Positions 17,933 through 27,343 are shown, counted from the first letter of the stretch. The stretch: DNA of 64,000 bases from Pseudomonas sp. Leaf58 (GCF_003627215.1 NZ_CP032678.1:806001-870000); one strand, 5' to 3'. Translations and numbers: made by a program. The notes: generated by a model from the sequence alone, not told the origin.

Positions 17933-19084
17933 ATGACCGCACTCATTCACCCGATCGCCATTGAAGCGCAAGCGCTCTGTCACGACATGACAAAATTGGC
18001 CTACGACTACGGTGAGTATGAAGACTACATCACCAAAGGCAAGGCACTGAAGGCAGCAATCACGCAGCTGGTTGACCTGGGTGAATACGGGGCACTAGGG
18101 GAGCTTTTCAAGCAAACATCGCTCATGCTGGAGCCCTCGACTTACGAAAGGATTGTGGGACGTAAGCCCTATACTTCTCTGCATCTGAGGTTTGAGGCAT
18201 TGGTGTTCCACCTGGAAAATTTCGGCGCGCATCCTGGGGAAACCCGCCAGTTTGTCTGGGGAGATGCTGCCCTTGATGACCTACTTGTCAAATCCTCACT
18301 CAGATCAGAACTACCCACCAATTTCATGGGGGCAAGACCCTGGTTGAAGCTCGGTGGCCAGTTGGCCAAAACGGGGAGCGTAGCAGCGTGGGATCAGCTG
18401 TTTACTCGCATGAGTGAAATCGAGGAGATCGCCCTGTTCGTCCAGGGAAACGCCGTCCTTTCTCTGGCGAGCTTCCCACCGGCAGTGCTTGTCGAGCATG
18501 CCGAGCTGTTTGATCGCCATATCGACCGCTATGTGGCAAACAGTGGGTCGCACGCCCGATATTTTACGATCGATCGTGAATACTCCCCGTTGAGCGTGCA
18601 AGGCACGGAATTCTATGACGCGCTCTTTACCCTGGGGCGGGAGGACATTGCCTACCGCTACATGAGCAACGACACCCTGGATGAACACAACATTTTCAAG
18701 ATCCAGTCGCTCATCCACAAGTATCAATGGGTGCCGGATCACACCTGGGCGGGCTTTCGAAACCCGCGCCAAAGTTGGGGGCAGAACAACACGACAAACA
18801 GCATCATCCTCTACCACCTGACCCAGGAGAATGACGGCGTTGAATTGAGCTTCAGCTCGCCCGGCGAAGTGTTCAAGGCACTCAGTTACCACGGTACGAC
18901 CCATGACTTCGGTACCATCGAGTTTCCTGCACGAAAAATCGAGGCTCTGATGAACGCTGCGTTCAACTTGATCAGAGGAAAAGACAAGTATCAGCAACTC
19001 AAAGCCGTGGGCTTTTCAGATGAGCAACTGGCACTGTGTGAACGGCTCAACCAGGAGCGCCTGGAGAGGGATTTAGGGCTCTAG
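17933..19084 (+). CDS. Unrecognised 383-residue protein with C-terminal LERDLGL tag
   Basis: Start ATG 17933, with AAAAGGAG eight bases upstream. Mixed helical soluble protein, no recognised domain. It ends in LERDLGL with codons GAT TTA GGG CTC. It follows the nuclease-like gene and is convergent with another tagged gene at 19140. Function unknown. Confidence 0.8.
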   Translation: MTALIHPIAIEAQALCHDMTKLAYDYGEYEDYITKGKALKAAITQLVDLGEYGALGELFKQTSLMLEPSTYERIVGRKPYTSLHLRFEALVFHLENFGAHPGETRQFVWGDAALDDLLVKSSLRSELPTNFMGARPWLKLGGQLAKTGSVAAWDQLFTRMSEIEEIALFVQGNAVLSLASFPPAVLVEHAELFDRHIDRYVANSGSHARYFTIDREYSPLSVQGTEFYDALFTLGREDIAYRYMSNDTLDEHNIFKIQSLIHKYQWVPDHTWAGFRNPRQSWGQNNTTNSIILYHLTQENDGVELSFSSPGEVFKALSYHGTTHDFGTIEFPARKIEALMNAAFNLIRGKDKYQQLKAVGFSDEQLALCERLNQERLERDLGL

Positions 19085-19139
19085 ATCGGGGCGGTGTGCA
19101 AAAGGGCTAGGTGGCCGATCCTTTTGCTGCCCTCCCCTT

Positions 19140-20555
19140 TTACAGCCCCAAATCCAAGGCAAGACGATCGGCGATCACCGATGGCGCCGTCGCATATTTG
19201 CGATCCTCATCGAGAAGCCTGCACTGGGCCAGGCTATGGCTGAACATTTTAGCCTGTTGCTCCACAGATAATTTTGGCAGGATCTGGGCGAGCACACTGC
19301 GGTCAGCCTTGAGGCGGTCTTCATATTCGAGCATCGCCGCATCAACCCCCTTCATCGCGAGGTTGAACACCTCAAGCGGTTTGAGATCCGCCGTAAGGGA
19401 TTTGAATGGCACACGCGTTTCGATCTCAGCGCGCAAAGTCGCGGATTCAGAGCGCTCCAGGTGGTGCCTGAAATCGCGCATCGTCAGCTGCGCCAGATGG
19501 GCGGGGTCTTTCATGAAGCTGCGAAGGCCCGACTCCAGCAGGATGTCGATGGTGTCAACGACCCTTGGCGTGTCCTTTTGCGCACGTCTCATGCTGTCAA
19601 GGGTCGCCCTGATCAACAGCAAGGGGGTAAATTGATCCGATCTTGCCTGGAGCGGCTTACTGGCCGCGCTTCGTACGGGCTTTTGTGAAGCCAGGGCATC
19701 ATAGGTCAGCGAGAGGTCAAAATTGTTCGCAATACGCTGAATCGAGTCGAAGTCGCAATCAACGATTCGCCCCAAAAGGGTCTCGAAAATCACACCATGC
19801 GCGGCCAGCGGGAGTGTATGTGTATCAAGTTGATGCTTGTCCTTGTCATGCGCCAGCACCATCGCCGCCGCAAAGGCATTGCGATAATTAGCTGGGTGAC
19901 GAGGTGTCAACTGCTTGAATCCTTCGAAATCGGGTGTTCTCCCTAGCAGTGGGAGCAGGTTGGACATGCCACGATCAATGATCATGGCCAGGCCCTTGGC
20001 ATACTCTGGGATATTGATGATGTCTCCCCCGAAGTAGGAGCCAGAACCCCTGCCCATGTGGGCGATGTGCTGGGGAGAGCGATAGAATTTTCGACCGCCC
20101 ATTCTTTCGAGTTCTTCTACCACCTGCAGGAAAATCGCCTCATCAATCCTACCCTCGGAGAAGGATCGGATGGCGGCGCCCAGGGGCTGTAATGCCCTGG
20201 AATAGCGCTTGCGTGCCGACATTACCTCTTCCACCGTGGCGGCCAGGCTTTTGGCCTCCATCAGGTTCTCGTAGCGGTCATAGACCACCAGGTCGATGGC
20301 ATCGTTTTGCGTAAGCACGGCCAGTGCCTCATGGCAGCCATAGCCAGCATTGTCGATCAGGGCTTTTTCAAGCGCTGTCCGCAGGTCGTCGCCACCTCGG
20401 ACATAGGACTTCGAGCTTTGCTTGGCATAACCCAGACACTCAGGTTCTTGCTCAGTGCGCTTAAGCAGCCATTCGGCATGCCCCACAGCACGCTCGAAGG
20501 CGCTCTTGCCGCCGCTGAATTTACGGAATCGTTCGTCTTGGCTGCTGGTTTGCAT
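19140..20555 (-). CDS. Unrecognised 471-residue protein with C-terminal LALDLGL tag
   Basis: Starts MQTSSQDERFRKFSGGK and ends DRLALDLGL. Long helical soluble protein without catalytic motifs. A candidate -10 (TATACT on the minus strand, near 20586) lies about 30 bases before the start, and the terminator of the PARP gene lies just upstream, so it is probably transcribed alone. Function unknown. Confidence 0.8.
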   Translation of the reverse strand: MQTSSQDERFRKFSGGKSAFERAVGHAEWLLKRTEQEPECLGYAKQSSKSYVRGGDDLRTALEKALIDNAGYGCHEALAVLTQNDAIDLVVYDRYENLMEAKSLAATVEEVMSARKRYSRALQPLGAAIRSFSEGRIDEAIFLQVVEELERMGGRKFYRSPQHIAHMGRGSGSYFGGDIINIPEYAKGLAMIIDRGMSNLLPLLGRTPDFEGFKQLTPRHPANYRNAFAAAMVLAHDKDKHQLDTHTLPLAAHGVIFETLLGRIVDCDFDSIQRIANNFDLSLTYDALASQKPVRSAASKPLQARSDQFTPLLLIRATLDSMRRAQKDTPRVVDTIDILLESGLRSFMKDPAHLAQLTMRDFRHHLERSESATLRAEIETRVPFKSLTADLKPLEVFNLAMKGVDAAMLEYEDRLKADRSVLAQILPKLSVEQQAKMFSHSLAQCRLLDEDRKYATAPSVIADRLALDLGL

Positions 20556-20606
20556 GGGTGTATTTCCAGTCTCATTTTAATTCAGTATAGGTGCAGCGAC
20601 TGGCAA

Positions 20607-20632
20607 TAAAAAAGCCCCAGACTGCGGGGCTT
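20607..20632 (-). terminator. Intrinsic terminator after the PARP gene
   Basis: A stem AAGCCCC/GGGGCTT with a seven-base loop is followed on the minus strand by six T. It ends the PARP transcript. Confidence 0.8.
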
Positions 20633-20656
20633 CAATAATTATTCATCTAATCAATA

Positions 20657-21955
20657 TCACTCGAACTCGACGAGGTATTTTATGCAGCCGGCACTTGTTT
20701 TGTAGACAATATATTCGTTATTTAAGACCCCACTTTTGCCACCGATTGCATATGTCGAGTCGGTACCGGGCGCAGGCAACTTCTCATTAGGGCCGCGTGG
20801 AATGTGTTCCTTGCCCATGGCTACGTCGGCCAGGAACATAAAGACCTCTTTTTCTCTTGCGCCGGCCCACCAACCTGTGGCATAATTGAGAGACTTCGTG
20901 CTTTGATCCGAGTAATAGACCCCGTTTCCAAAGAGCCTACCACATACCCAAGGTGAGCTGGCGGGCGGAATTACGAAGCCACTTTTCAAAATGGACAGCA
21001 CATTGCCAGGGCGCGTACCGTGCCACAGGAATTTGATATTCCCCAGTGGGCGACCCTCTTCTTCGAAGGCCTTGGTCATTGCATCAATATTGACCTCGTA
21101 GACACGCTTGATAGCTAGGCCGTAGGAAGCATGCATTTTCTGACGGGTGGATTCGAAGAAATCGGTGATTTTTCTGATCACCGCCTTGTCTTCAACCACG
21201 TTGATTTCACAATTGAAGATTTTCTCGACCTCGATTTTTGCTTCGGCATCATCGCCGCCCTGGGCCTTCTTCTTGCGCAGTTCTTCCACCTGGCCAATGG
21301 AGGCCTCAAGGTCATCCAGGATGCCGTTCTGCTTCTGGATCGCTTCGCCATCAGGCAGCACGCCGGCAACCGAGAGCTTTCTGCCGACCTTCTGCGGGAT
21401 CAGCATCAGGTAGCTGGCCAGCAGGGCTTTGACTTCGTCGCTGTCAAAATCCTTGGCTTCGATGTGAACGCTGAGCTTGTTAAGCAAGTCGCGGGCGTCC
21501 TTGATCGATTCCAGGGTGACGATGCCCAATGGCGTCTGGAACAGGCCGGTGTCTTCGTCATAGGCCAGGTCGGTGTTTTTCAGGATCGAGTGCACGTTAG
21601 CGTTGACGAGGCGCTTGATGAGGTCGGACACCACATCTTTGTGTTGGGTACGGATCTGCTCGGACGCGGCCATTTCCAGGGCCAGGCGAGACATACCCGC
21701 CTTGCTCTTGGTCTGGGCGATACCCTGGAAAGTTTGGTACCCGCCCTTGAGTTTCTCCCGAATTTTTGAGTCCATGAAACGACTGGCTTCGTGCTCACTG
21801 CTGAAGCGTTTCAAGGGCTGATTCTGGCCATTGCCCCCGATGCGTCCATTTACAACTTGGCAGCTGAAGTCGTCGTGCAGACTTATACGGTAAAATTTGT
21901 TGTTGTTATCGCCTATATCGGCCTTAACCAACATTTCTTCTCGAAGTACTTTCAT
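20657..21955 (-). CDS. Bacterial poly(ADP-ribose) polymerase-like protein (WGR plus PARP catalytic domain)
   Basis: 432 residues from ATG 21955; a GTG at 21970 is less likely. A WGR-type domain occupies about 1-75 (FYRISLHDDF, NGRIGGNGQNQPLKRFSS). A helical regulatory domain follows (about 110-290), then the PARP catalytic domain with H312 in LWHGTRPGNV, Y347-Y348 in GNGVYYSD and E414 in NNEYIVYKT: the H-Y-E triad of ADP-ribose polymerases. This is the architecture of DNA-break-activated eukaryotic PARPs without zinc fingers. It should transfer ADP-ribose from NAD+ in response to DNA ends. It follows the gene at 21967 by 11 bases and is closed by a strong terminator. Confidence 0.9.
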   Translation of the reverse strand: MKVLREEMLVKADIGDNNNKFYRISLHDDFSCQVVNGRIGGNGQNQPLKRFSSEHEASRFMDSKIREKLKGGYQTFQGIAQTKSKAGMSRLALEMAASEQIRTQHKDVVSDLIKRLVNANVHSILKNTDLAYDEDTGLFQTPLGIVTLESIKDARDLLNKLSVHIEAKDFDSDEVKALLASYLMLIPQKVGRKLSVAGVLPDGEAIQKQNGILDDLEASIGQVEELRKKKAQGGDDAEAKIEVEKIFNCEINVVEDKAVIRKITDFFESTRQKMHASYGLAIKRVYEVNIDAMTKAFEEEGRPLGNIKFLWHGTRPGNVLSILKSGFVIPPASSPWVCGRLFGNGVYYSDQSTKSLNYATGWWAGAREKEVFMFLADVAMGKEHIPRGPNEKLPAPGTDSTYAIGGKSGVLNNEYIVYKTSAGCIKYLVEFE

Positions 21956-21966
21956 GATCGCCACCC

Positions 21967-22578
21967 TCACACAGCTTTGGTCAGGTTGACGTCATCGATG
22001 ACCGAGGATTTGTACAATTGGCCCATGAAGTTGTGGAACGCCTGGTCTTGGCGGAAGCTGTCGGTGTAACCGTGGATCTCGACCTGGTCTGCACCGCCCG
22101 CTTCCGGGTGGTAACGCACCACGCCTTTGTGCTGGCCACAGAACTGGGCAATGAGTTCGACAAGCTCGTCCTTTTCGTCCTCGTCGGCATCGGGGTTGTA
22201 GGTAATGCTGAGCTTGAATTTCGGGATCAGGCCGACATCCGAACCGGCTTCAGGAATGCCGCGAGGATCCAGGAGGATGTAGGCATGGTAGCCATACTGA
22301 CCATCGCCGATCAGCACCGAATCAATGCGGTACAGACGCTCGATCATGTCATCGGGAATGGTTGCGCCCGTGCCAACCAGAACGAATTCATTGATGACCT
22401 TGGGCTGGTTTTCATCGATGATGCCATGCACCTTCAGCACGCCGTTTTGGTTGACGAAGCCGATCAGCTCTTTGGGGTGCTGGAACGGATGGCTCTGGAT
22501 CTCGACGACCGAGACATGCGGGCCTTTTTTGAAATCGGTGTCTTTGATGATGTACGAAAATTGCTTGAGATGAGACAT
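21967..22578 (-). CDS. Unrecognised 203-residue protein paired with the PARP gene
   Basis: Starts MSHLKQFSYIIKDTDFKKG and lies 11 bases upstream of the PARP-like gene, so they form a two-gene operon. Mixed alpha/beta composition with a DADEDEKDELVELIAQFC acidic helix and HGYTDSFRQDQAFHNFMGQL near the end. No recognised domain. The tight pairing suggests a partner, substrate or regulator of the PARP, by inference only. Confidence 0.75.
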   Translation of the reverse strand: MSHLKQFSYIIKDTDFKKGPHVSVVEIQSHPFQHPKELIGFVNQNGVLKVHGIIDENQPKVINEFVLVGTGATIPDDMIERLYRIDSVLIGDGQYGYHAYILLDPRGIPEAGSDVGLIPKFKLSITYNPDADEDEKDELVELIAQFCGQHKGVVRYHPEAGGADQVEIHGYTDSFRQDQAFHNFMGQLYKSSVIDDVNLTKAV

Positions 22579-22640
22579 GTCCAGCTCCAGTTTTTCTTGT
22601 CGTTCTAGACTTTCAGTGTCTCATTTTTACCCTCAAAAAT

Positions 22641-22647
22641 CAATATA
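22641..22647 (-). promoter_or_regulatory. TATATTG promoter-like element for the PARP operon
   Basis: On the minus strand GCGTATATTG precedes the operon start (22578) by about 62 bases. One of the recurrent heptamers. Confidence 0.4.
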
Positions 22648-22658
22648 CGCATTACTCG

Positions 22659-23630
22659 TTAAAGACCAAGGTCACGGGCCAGAAACCCTTCTTTTTGAGC
22701 GTCTGTGGTCTCAACCAGCTGCATCCATTGCACATCATCCAGCACCCCGGATTTCCTCCAGTGGGCCATCAGCGATCGCTCGGCACCGGCCAGAATGTCC
22801 CAGTACTTGGGTTCGCTAAGGATCAGCAACATGGCGGTCTTGGAAATGTTGCGCGTGGCCTCACTGCTGCTTTCACGGTGCAGGCCGACTAGTTTCAGAA
22901 TGTCCCCTCCGGTAAACATCTCCGCCAGGTCAAGGTAGCTGTACAGGGCCTGGTCTGGATTGGTGCTGTGGTACCGGGACTCCTTGAAGGCTTTCGGGAA
23001 TGCGACCTTCAAGCCAAATTCCTCCTTGATCCAGGCATACATCCATGCCTCCCGCTCTCGGTAATTGGGCAATTGGCCAAATTGCGCACCGAGATCCTCT
23101 CGACCACAATCCCGCAGAAGGCTGACACCTACACTGCAGAGGTCATGCAGCGACCCGTGTTGGATCAACCAGGCTTTGCCGCCCTTGTGTTTGCACGTCT
23201 TGTCGTACACCCACTGGCTGATATCAGGCCGCACTTTGTTGACGCTAGGCAGTCGATCAAAACGTCCGCCGTGGGCCATCCCCCATTCGAACAAATCATC
23301 CATCTGCTCCATGAACAGGTCAGGGAAGTATTGCTCACTCGCGGTGGCGTCGAGGATTCCCCGGACAAGATTGCCCTGAGCGCCATAGGCTTCGACCATG
23401 TCCTGGATGAATGCCCGCGAGGAAGGCGCGTAGGCGTAAAGCCCCAGGAGCATGCTCTGAAAAAGGGTGCCGGAATCATGCTGGATCGGTTCCAGCAGGT
23501 CATAGTTCAACCCCGTGCTCTCCAGCGTTTGCCAGAGGACTTCCCACTGAGGGAGCTGCCGGCAGTGCCCGCTTTGCTCAAACTCTCGGTACAGGCCCCA
23601 GCTGCTCTGCTTGGTGGATTTTTTGGCCAT
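22659..23630 (-). CDS. Unrecognised 323-residue protein with C-terminal LARDLGL tag
   Basis: Start ATG 23630 after AGGGTGAAG; the upstream in-frame extension to 23699 has no ribosome site. Helical, Trp- and Tyr-rich in places (SSWGLYREFEQSGHCRQLP). Ends FLARDLGL, codons GAC CTT GGT CTT. No catalytic motif. It precedes the PARP operon on the same strand. Confidence 0.8.
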   Translation of the reverse strand: MAKKSTKQSSWGLYREFEQSGHCRQLPQWEVLWQTLESTGLNYDLLEPIQHDSGTLFQSMLLGLYAYAPSSRAFIQDMVEAYGAQGNLVRGILDATASEQYFPDLFMEQMDDLFEWGMAHGGRFDRLPSVNKVRPDISQWVYDKTCKHKGGKAWLIQHGSLHDLCSVGVSLLRDCGREDLGAQFGQLPNYREREAWMYAWIKEEFGLKVAFPKAFKESRYHSTNPDQALYSYLDLAEMFTGGDILKLVGLHRESSSEATRNISKTAMLLILSEPKYWDILAGAERSLMAHWRKSGVLDDVQWMQLVETTDAQKEGFLARDLGL

Positions 23631-23907
23631 GCACTTCACCCTTTTTCTTTCAGTGTACGCGGGGGATAGAAACCTAAAGCAAGCCGGGGTGCGCAGCACC
23701 CCGAATCATGCGACTGCCCTGCAATCTTTGTCACACCCCTTTCTACCGCGTGGCGCTAGCACTGCCTTTATGGTCAGGCAGGGTTACAGCGCCAGGATCT
23801 ATCGACAAAGGTTGCCCGATAGTCTCATTTTGAACTCGCCTGTGCAGGTTTAGCCTGTGCGTTGCCTAGGGCTTGCTTGGCTACCTTTTCCGCCGCTCTG
23901 TTTGAAT

Positions 23908-24045
23908 TCAAAAATGCCACATGAACATCGCTGCGAACGTTGCCGCAACCACATTGGTCACCACGTCTTCAGGGGGAGCCTTCAAGGCTGCAATCACGGT
24001 TCCAACCATTGCCCCAAACAGCACAATCACAAATGATTTATTCAC
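23908..24045 (-). CDS. Small two-segment membrane protein (45 residues, GTG start)
   Basis: An open frame from GTG 24045, with GAGGAAG six bases upstream, begins MNKSFVIVLFGAMVGTVIAA and ends with AATFAAMFMWHF. Two hydrophobic stretches fit two short membrane helices joined by a KAPPEDVV turn. It lies 88 bases after the Sel1-repeat lipoprotein gene on the same strand. A further frame (ending with the stop at about 23852) overlaps its end and reads NRAAEKVAKQALGNAQ, possibly another tiny gene. Function unknown; the short length makes this tentative. Confidence 0.5.
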   Translation of the reverse strand: MNKSFVIVLFGAMVGTVIAALKAPPEDVVTNVVAATFAAMFMWHF

Positions 24046-24133
24046 ATCCACTTCCTCAGTCAGCACGTCGATTATCGATATTGGTTGCCCCTGGCGATCC
24101 CGAGGGCCTTGAGCTAACCCGCGTGTTACCTAC

Positions 24134-25201
24134 TCAATCCCCATGGAATTGCTCTTGCTCCGCTTGCCCATCATCCTCAGCTGGCACTTTCTGAACCTTG
24201 CGTTTGACCTCATCCAGGCTGGTTCCGCGCCTGGCCATGTCCACGGCGACGCCTTTGAGATTACCGACTTCGGTCGTTGCCAGGCCATTGCCCAGCTCAC
24301 TTGCCAAGCTGAACCAGGCCAACGCTTCGACCTCTGCCGGATGGTCGAATCCGGTCAGGGTGGGTTTGTATTTTCGAATGAGCAGGCCGTTGGCGTACTC
24401 GTACATCGCGGCAGGGTCTCCGGAGCGCGCTGCGCGAAGATACAGCTCAGCCGAGCCCTGTGTACTGCCCGATGTCTTGGCAGCGGCGAGAAGGGCCTTG
24501 GAGAAGCCCTGGGTGACAGCAAACGACATGGCCTCTTTGGATGCCTGCGGATCTGTGCGGGCGACAATCCGGCTGTAGTAGTACGCCGCCTCACCAGATC
24601 CACCTCTGTACGCCTTTTCGATCAGCGCAAGGCCCTTAGGTTTGTCATTGAGGTGGGGCTGCGCCTGGTTGGCATAGAGAAAGCCCAGTTGCATCTGCGC
24701 CTTGAGGCTGGTTTCGGCGGCCTCCTCCAGCATGGCCAGGGCCTCGGCGTCCGAAACATCCCTGCGCAGTCGAATCAAGCCCAACACGCGCTTGGCCTCG
24801 TCCTTGCCAAGCTCCGCCGACAAGCTGATGTAGTGCTCGCCGATCGCCGCATTCTGCTCCACGCCGTCGCCCTCAATGTACTGGCGACCTAGGGCATACA
24901 GACCATCGGCATCCAGATTGCTGGGGTCGGGCTCAGCCTGTGGCTGCAGGGGCTCGGTATCAAGGGCTGGCAGCCGATCGGGCGGGATGAAGGTGCTGAC
25001 CGAATCGGCGCCGTAGACAGCATAGCTGTCCTGCTCAGGGCTTGCGGAGGTGTCCACCGGCTCCTGGATCAGGATGACGCCGTAAGGGTTTTCCGTCACA
25101 GGCGCCTGAGCGCGATCTGCTACAGGAACGCTGCTGTCGGGCAGCTGAGCACAGCCGGCAAGCAGAGCAAGCATGAATGCAGCGGGAATTACATGGTTCA
25201 T
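24134..25201 (-). CDS. Sel1-like repeat lipoprotein
   Basis: 355 residues from ATG 25201; the longer frame to 25327 lacks a signal peptide. The N-terminus MNHVIPAAFMLALLAGCAQ is a lipoprotein signal with lipobox LLAGC. A Pro/Asp-rich linker follows, then repeated helix pairs of Sel1 type (YALGRQYIEGDGVEQNAA, AQMQLGFLYANQA, GEAAYYYSRIVA, AAMYEYANGLLI). Such repeats form protein-binding solenoids. Predicted in the periplasm anchored to a membrane. It follows the tagged gene at 25251 by 49 bases and may be cotranscribed. Confidence 0.8.
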   Translation of the reverse strand: MNHVIPAAFMLALLAGCAQLPDSSVPVADRAQAPVTENPYGVILIQEPVDTSASPEQDSYAVYGADSVSTFIPPDRLPALDTEPLQPQAEPDPSNLDADGLYALGRQYIEGDGVEQNAAIGEHYISLSAELGKDEAKRVLGLIRLRRDVSDAEALAMLEEAAETSLKAQMQLGFLYANQAQPHLNDKPKGLALIEKAYRGGSGEAAYYYSRIVARTDPQASKEAMSFAVTQGFSKALLAAAKTSGSTQGSAELYLRAARSGDPAAMYEYANGLLIRKYKPTLTGFDHPAEVEALAWFSLASELGNGLATTEVGNLKGVAVDMARRGTSLDEVKRKVQKVPAEDDGQAEQEQFHGD

Positions 25202-25250
25202 GGTCGAAAAGGCCCTTGGCACCTGGTGTGAGTGTGAGTAATCAGCTGGC

Positions 25251-26054
25251 TCAAAGGCCAAGATCAAAGATGAGAAAGTCTTCGTGAAGCTCTTCCAACT
25301 GCAATGCCACGCGTTTATCGAGGCCATGTTTTTCGACCAGCAGGTTCATGAAGGTGAAATTGTCCATGCCTTGTATCCGCGCCCCGCGACGATAGACCTC
25401 CAGAATCATGCGAAGCTTTCCGGTGGTGAGCAGGTCGCGTTTCTCAAAATCATTGAGCGCGGCCACCAGAGGTTCCAACCTCACTTCGTCGACATGCGGA
25501 AAGGGGCAGGCTGTCATTGCTTCGGTCTGCAAGTACACCGCGAGGGCCGCTGAAAAATCCGAGGCCCGCGCTTTCCAGCGGCCCGCGTTGGCAGCAAAGT
25601 GCGAGAATTCCCTGGGTGTGGGTCGCCAACCCAGCACCGTGTCCAGATGGGCAAAATGCTCGGTACCTCGCCACTTGGTATTGATGCGCCAAATAGCCAG
25701 TTCCCGGCTCCTCGGGCATGCCAGCGCCTCAAGCACCCTCGCTGCCTGATGCTCCGACGCTTCAGTGCGCAGCGCCTCGTCAATACCCCCGATGGGGCAG
25801 TAGGTGTTCGCCAGCAGATCGTCGAGCCCCTGGAAAAAGTCCACCAGCGGCTGCTCAGGGTGTTCCGGAATAAAGCCCAGGAAATCGAAAATACAGGCCA
25901 CAGCGCGCTCGTCCTCGGCACACTGATCGACCAGGTGCGTGAAGATCGAGAGTGGCAGTGCGCTGTCGCCCTTGGCGAATGCGTCAATCACCGCCGTGGC
26001 GATTTTTGGGGGCAAAAACATGGCAACCCTGGCTGATGTCCTCGGGAGGCCCAC
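25251..26054 (-). CDS. Unrecognised 267-residue protein with C-terminal LIFDLGL tag
   Basis: Taken from ATG 26054; an internal ATG at 26021 (MFLPPKIATAV) is also possible. Helical, soluble, no catalytic motif; ends FLIFDLGL with codons GAT CTT GGC CTT. It precedes the Sel1 lipoprotein gene on the same strand. Confidence 0.75.
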   Translation of the reverse strand: MGLPRTSARVAMFLPPKIATAVIDAFAKGDSALPLSIFTHLVDQCAEDERAVACIFDFLGFIPEHPEQPLVDFFQGLDDLLANTYCPIGGIDEALRTEASEHQAARVLEALACPRSRELAIWRINTKWRGTEHFAHLDTVLGWRPTPREFSHFAANAGRWKARASDFSAALAVYLQTEAMTACPFPHVDEVRLEPLVAALNDFEKRDLLTTGKLRMILEVYRRGARIQGMDNFTFMNLLVEKHGLDKRVALQLEELHEDFLIFDLGL

Positions 26055-26073
26055 ATGGTAACAAACCTAAACC

Positions 26074-26080
26074 CAATATA
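26074..26080 (-). promoter_or_regulatory. TATATTG promoter-like element
   Basis: On the minus strand CGTATATTG lies 19 bases before ATG 26054 or 52 before ATG 26021. If it is a -10, the second start is more likely. Confidence 0.3.
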
Positions 26081-26090
26081 CGAGTAAAGG

Positions 26091-26753
26091 TTAAATGCCA
26101 AGCGTGTGCTCGTGGTGTGCTGCCGAACGCTTGGCCATCTGCGGCCTGGGGTTTAGCGCCGAGAACGTCGCGAGCATATAGGGAAACTCCCCTGCCACGG
26201 GGGTAAAACCGCTACGCTCGTATAGCACACGCAGCTTCGCCCGCAGGCGCAGCTGCTCGGCCTTGTTACCATTAAAGTCCGTCAGGAATGGCGAGGCCTC
26301 CAACAGCACTGCGTCATAATGTCGACTGAGGTTTTTCAGTGAACGTAGCAAGCGGGTAGCCAGTCCCTGCCCCCGATGCGCCGGCTGCACCAGAATATTG
26401 TCCACGTAAAGGATATTGGGCAACGGATCCATGCGATCTGCAGCACGAATACCCCCAGGCAGCACATCCAGCGCATCGAGTAGCTCATCCCGAATGCCAT
26501 AGGTCAGGATATCGGCATCGGAATCTTCAGGGTTGTAGCCGAAGACCCCTTCAAACAGGTCGGTCAATTCCGAGTGCCCGCTGTAGATCGCATGCGGGTG
26601 GTCATCGGTGGGATCAGCCCAGGAGTCTCGAATGCTGGCACCAATGGCCCGCAAGGTCGCAATCACCTGGCCGTCGCGCTCGATCGCCAGGTGATGGACA
26701 TTGAGATGGTCAGAATCCGCGCCAGGGTACGGTTCTTTTGTGTGTTTTATCAT
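26091..26753 (-). CDS. GNAT-family acetyltransferase
   Basis: 220 residues. The acetyl-CoA signature is visible as LYVDNILVQPAHRGQGLATRLLRSL (about 115-140), with flanking strand ALDVLPGGIRAADRMDP and the late VLYERSGFTPVAGEFPYML strand. It would acetylate an amine on an unknown small molecule or protein. It ends in HTLGI, which superficially resembles the shared tag but lacks the Leu and the acidic residue, so I do not count it as tagged. Confidence 0.75.
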   Translation of the reverse strand: MIKHTKEPYPGADSDHLNVHHLAIERDGQVIATLRAIGASIRDSWADPTDDHPHAIYSGHSELTDLFEGVFGYNPEDSDADILTYGIRDELLDALDVLPGGIRAADRMDPLPNILYVDNILVQPAHRGQGLATRLLRSLKNLSRHYDAVLLEASPFLTDFNGNKAEQLRLRAKLRVLYERSGFTPVAGEFPYMLATFSALNPRPQMAKRSAAHHEHTLGI

Positions 26754-26788
26754 GAGGGCCTCTTACCCTCATGATTCGGATGGAGCGC

Positions 26789-27343
26789 TTAAGGTGTCAA
26801 CGCACCATCGTCTACCGACCGATTATCCTTGCCAGCGCGGCACACTGGCTGCGCGTCGAGGTGCTCAATCAGCGCAGCCAGACCTTGCTCAAAGCTATGG
26901 CTAGACCCTGCCCAGCGGGTGGCCAGCATGAGGTTCACCGGGAGGTCGAAATCCTCAACCACCATGCCTTCTGCATCATGACCGTTCGCACCGGGCACCT
27001 TGTCGATCATCGCCCGGTGATCGGCAAAATAGCCCCACACCGGCTTGCCGATGCCACAGGCATAGCCAAACTCGAACACGCTGCCACTGTCTGGCTCGTG
27101 CCCTCGAAAGGGGTTCAGGTTGACCAGCACGGCGTCGCAGGAGTCGATCATGCGCACGTTGGCGTCGGCAATCCACTTGGCCATGGCGTGGCCAGAAAGA
27201 CCCGGAGGGACAACATTGTCCAGCGGGTAGAGGCCAACAGCGCCAGCTTTGGAGCATTGCGCCACGAGTTGCTCGCCATGGGCTATGGAGTCCTGGCGAA
27301 ACACATCGAAGCCCGCCAGGTAAATTCGGTATGGTTTTTTCAC
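26789..27343 (-). CDS. Nucleoside 2-deoxyribosyltransferase-like protein
   Basis: About 184 residues from GTG 27343, giving a start MKKPYRIYLAGFDVF just before the first strand. A longer start at ATG 27361 would overlap the upstream gene. Motifs are YLAGFDVF, CDAVLVNLNPFRGHEPDSGSVFEFGYA with the catalytic Glu, and GKPVWGYFAD. The family exchanges or hydrolyses the base of deoxynucleosides or nucleotides. It is the last of three tightly spaced genes after two tagged genes. Confidence 0.75.
   Translation of the reverse strand: MKKPYRIYLAGFDVFRQDSIAHGEQLVAQCSKAGAVGLYPLDNVVPPGLSGHAMAKWIADANVRMIDSCDAVLVNLNPFRGHEPDSGSVFEFGYACGIGKPVWGYFADHRAMIDKVPGANGHDAEGMVVEDFDLPVNLMLATRWAGSSHSFEQGLAALIEHLDAQPVCRAGKDNRSVDDGALTP

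Noticed and set aside
26091..26753. GNAT protein ending HTLGI as a tag-family member
   Set aside because: It lacks the Leu at -7 and the acidic residue at -4, so the resemblance is only LG-I.
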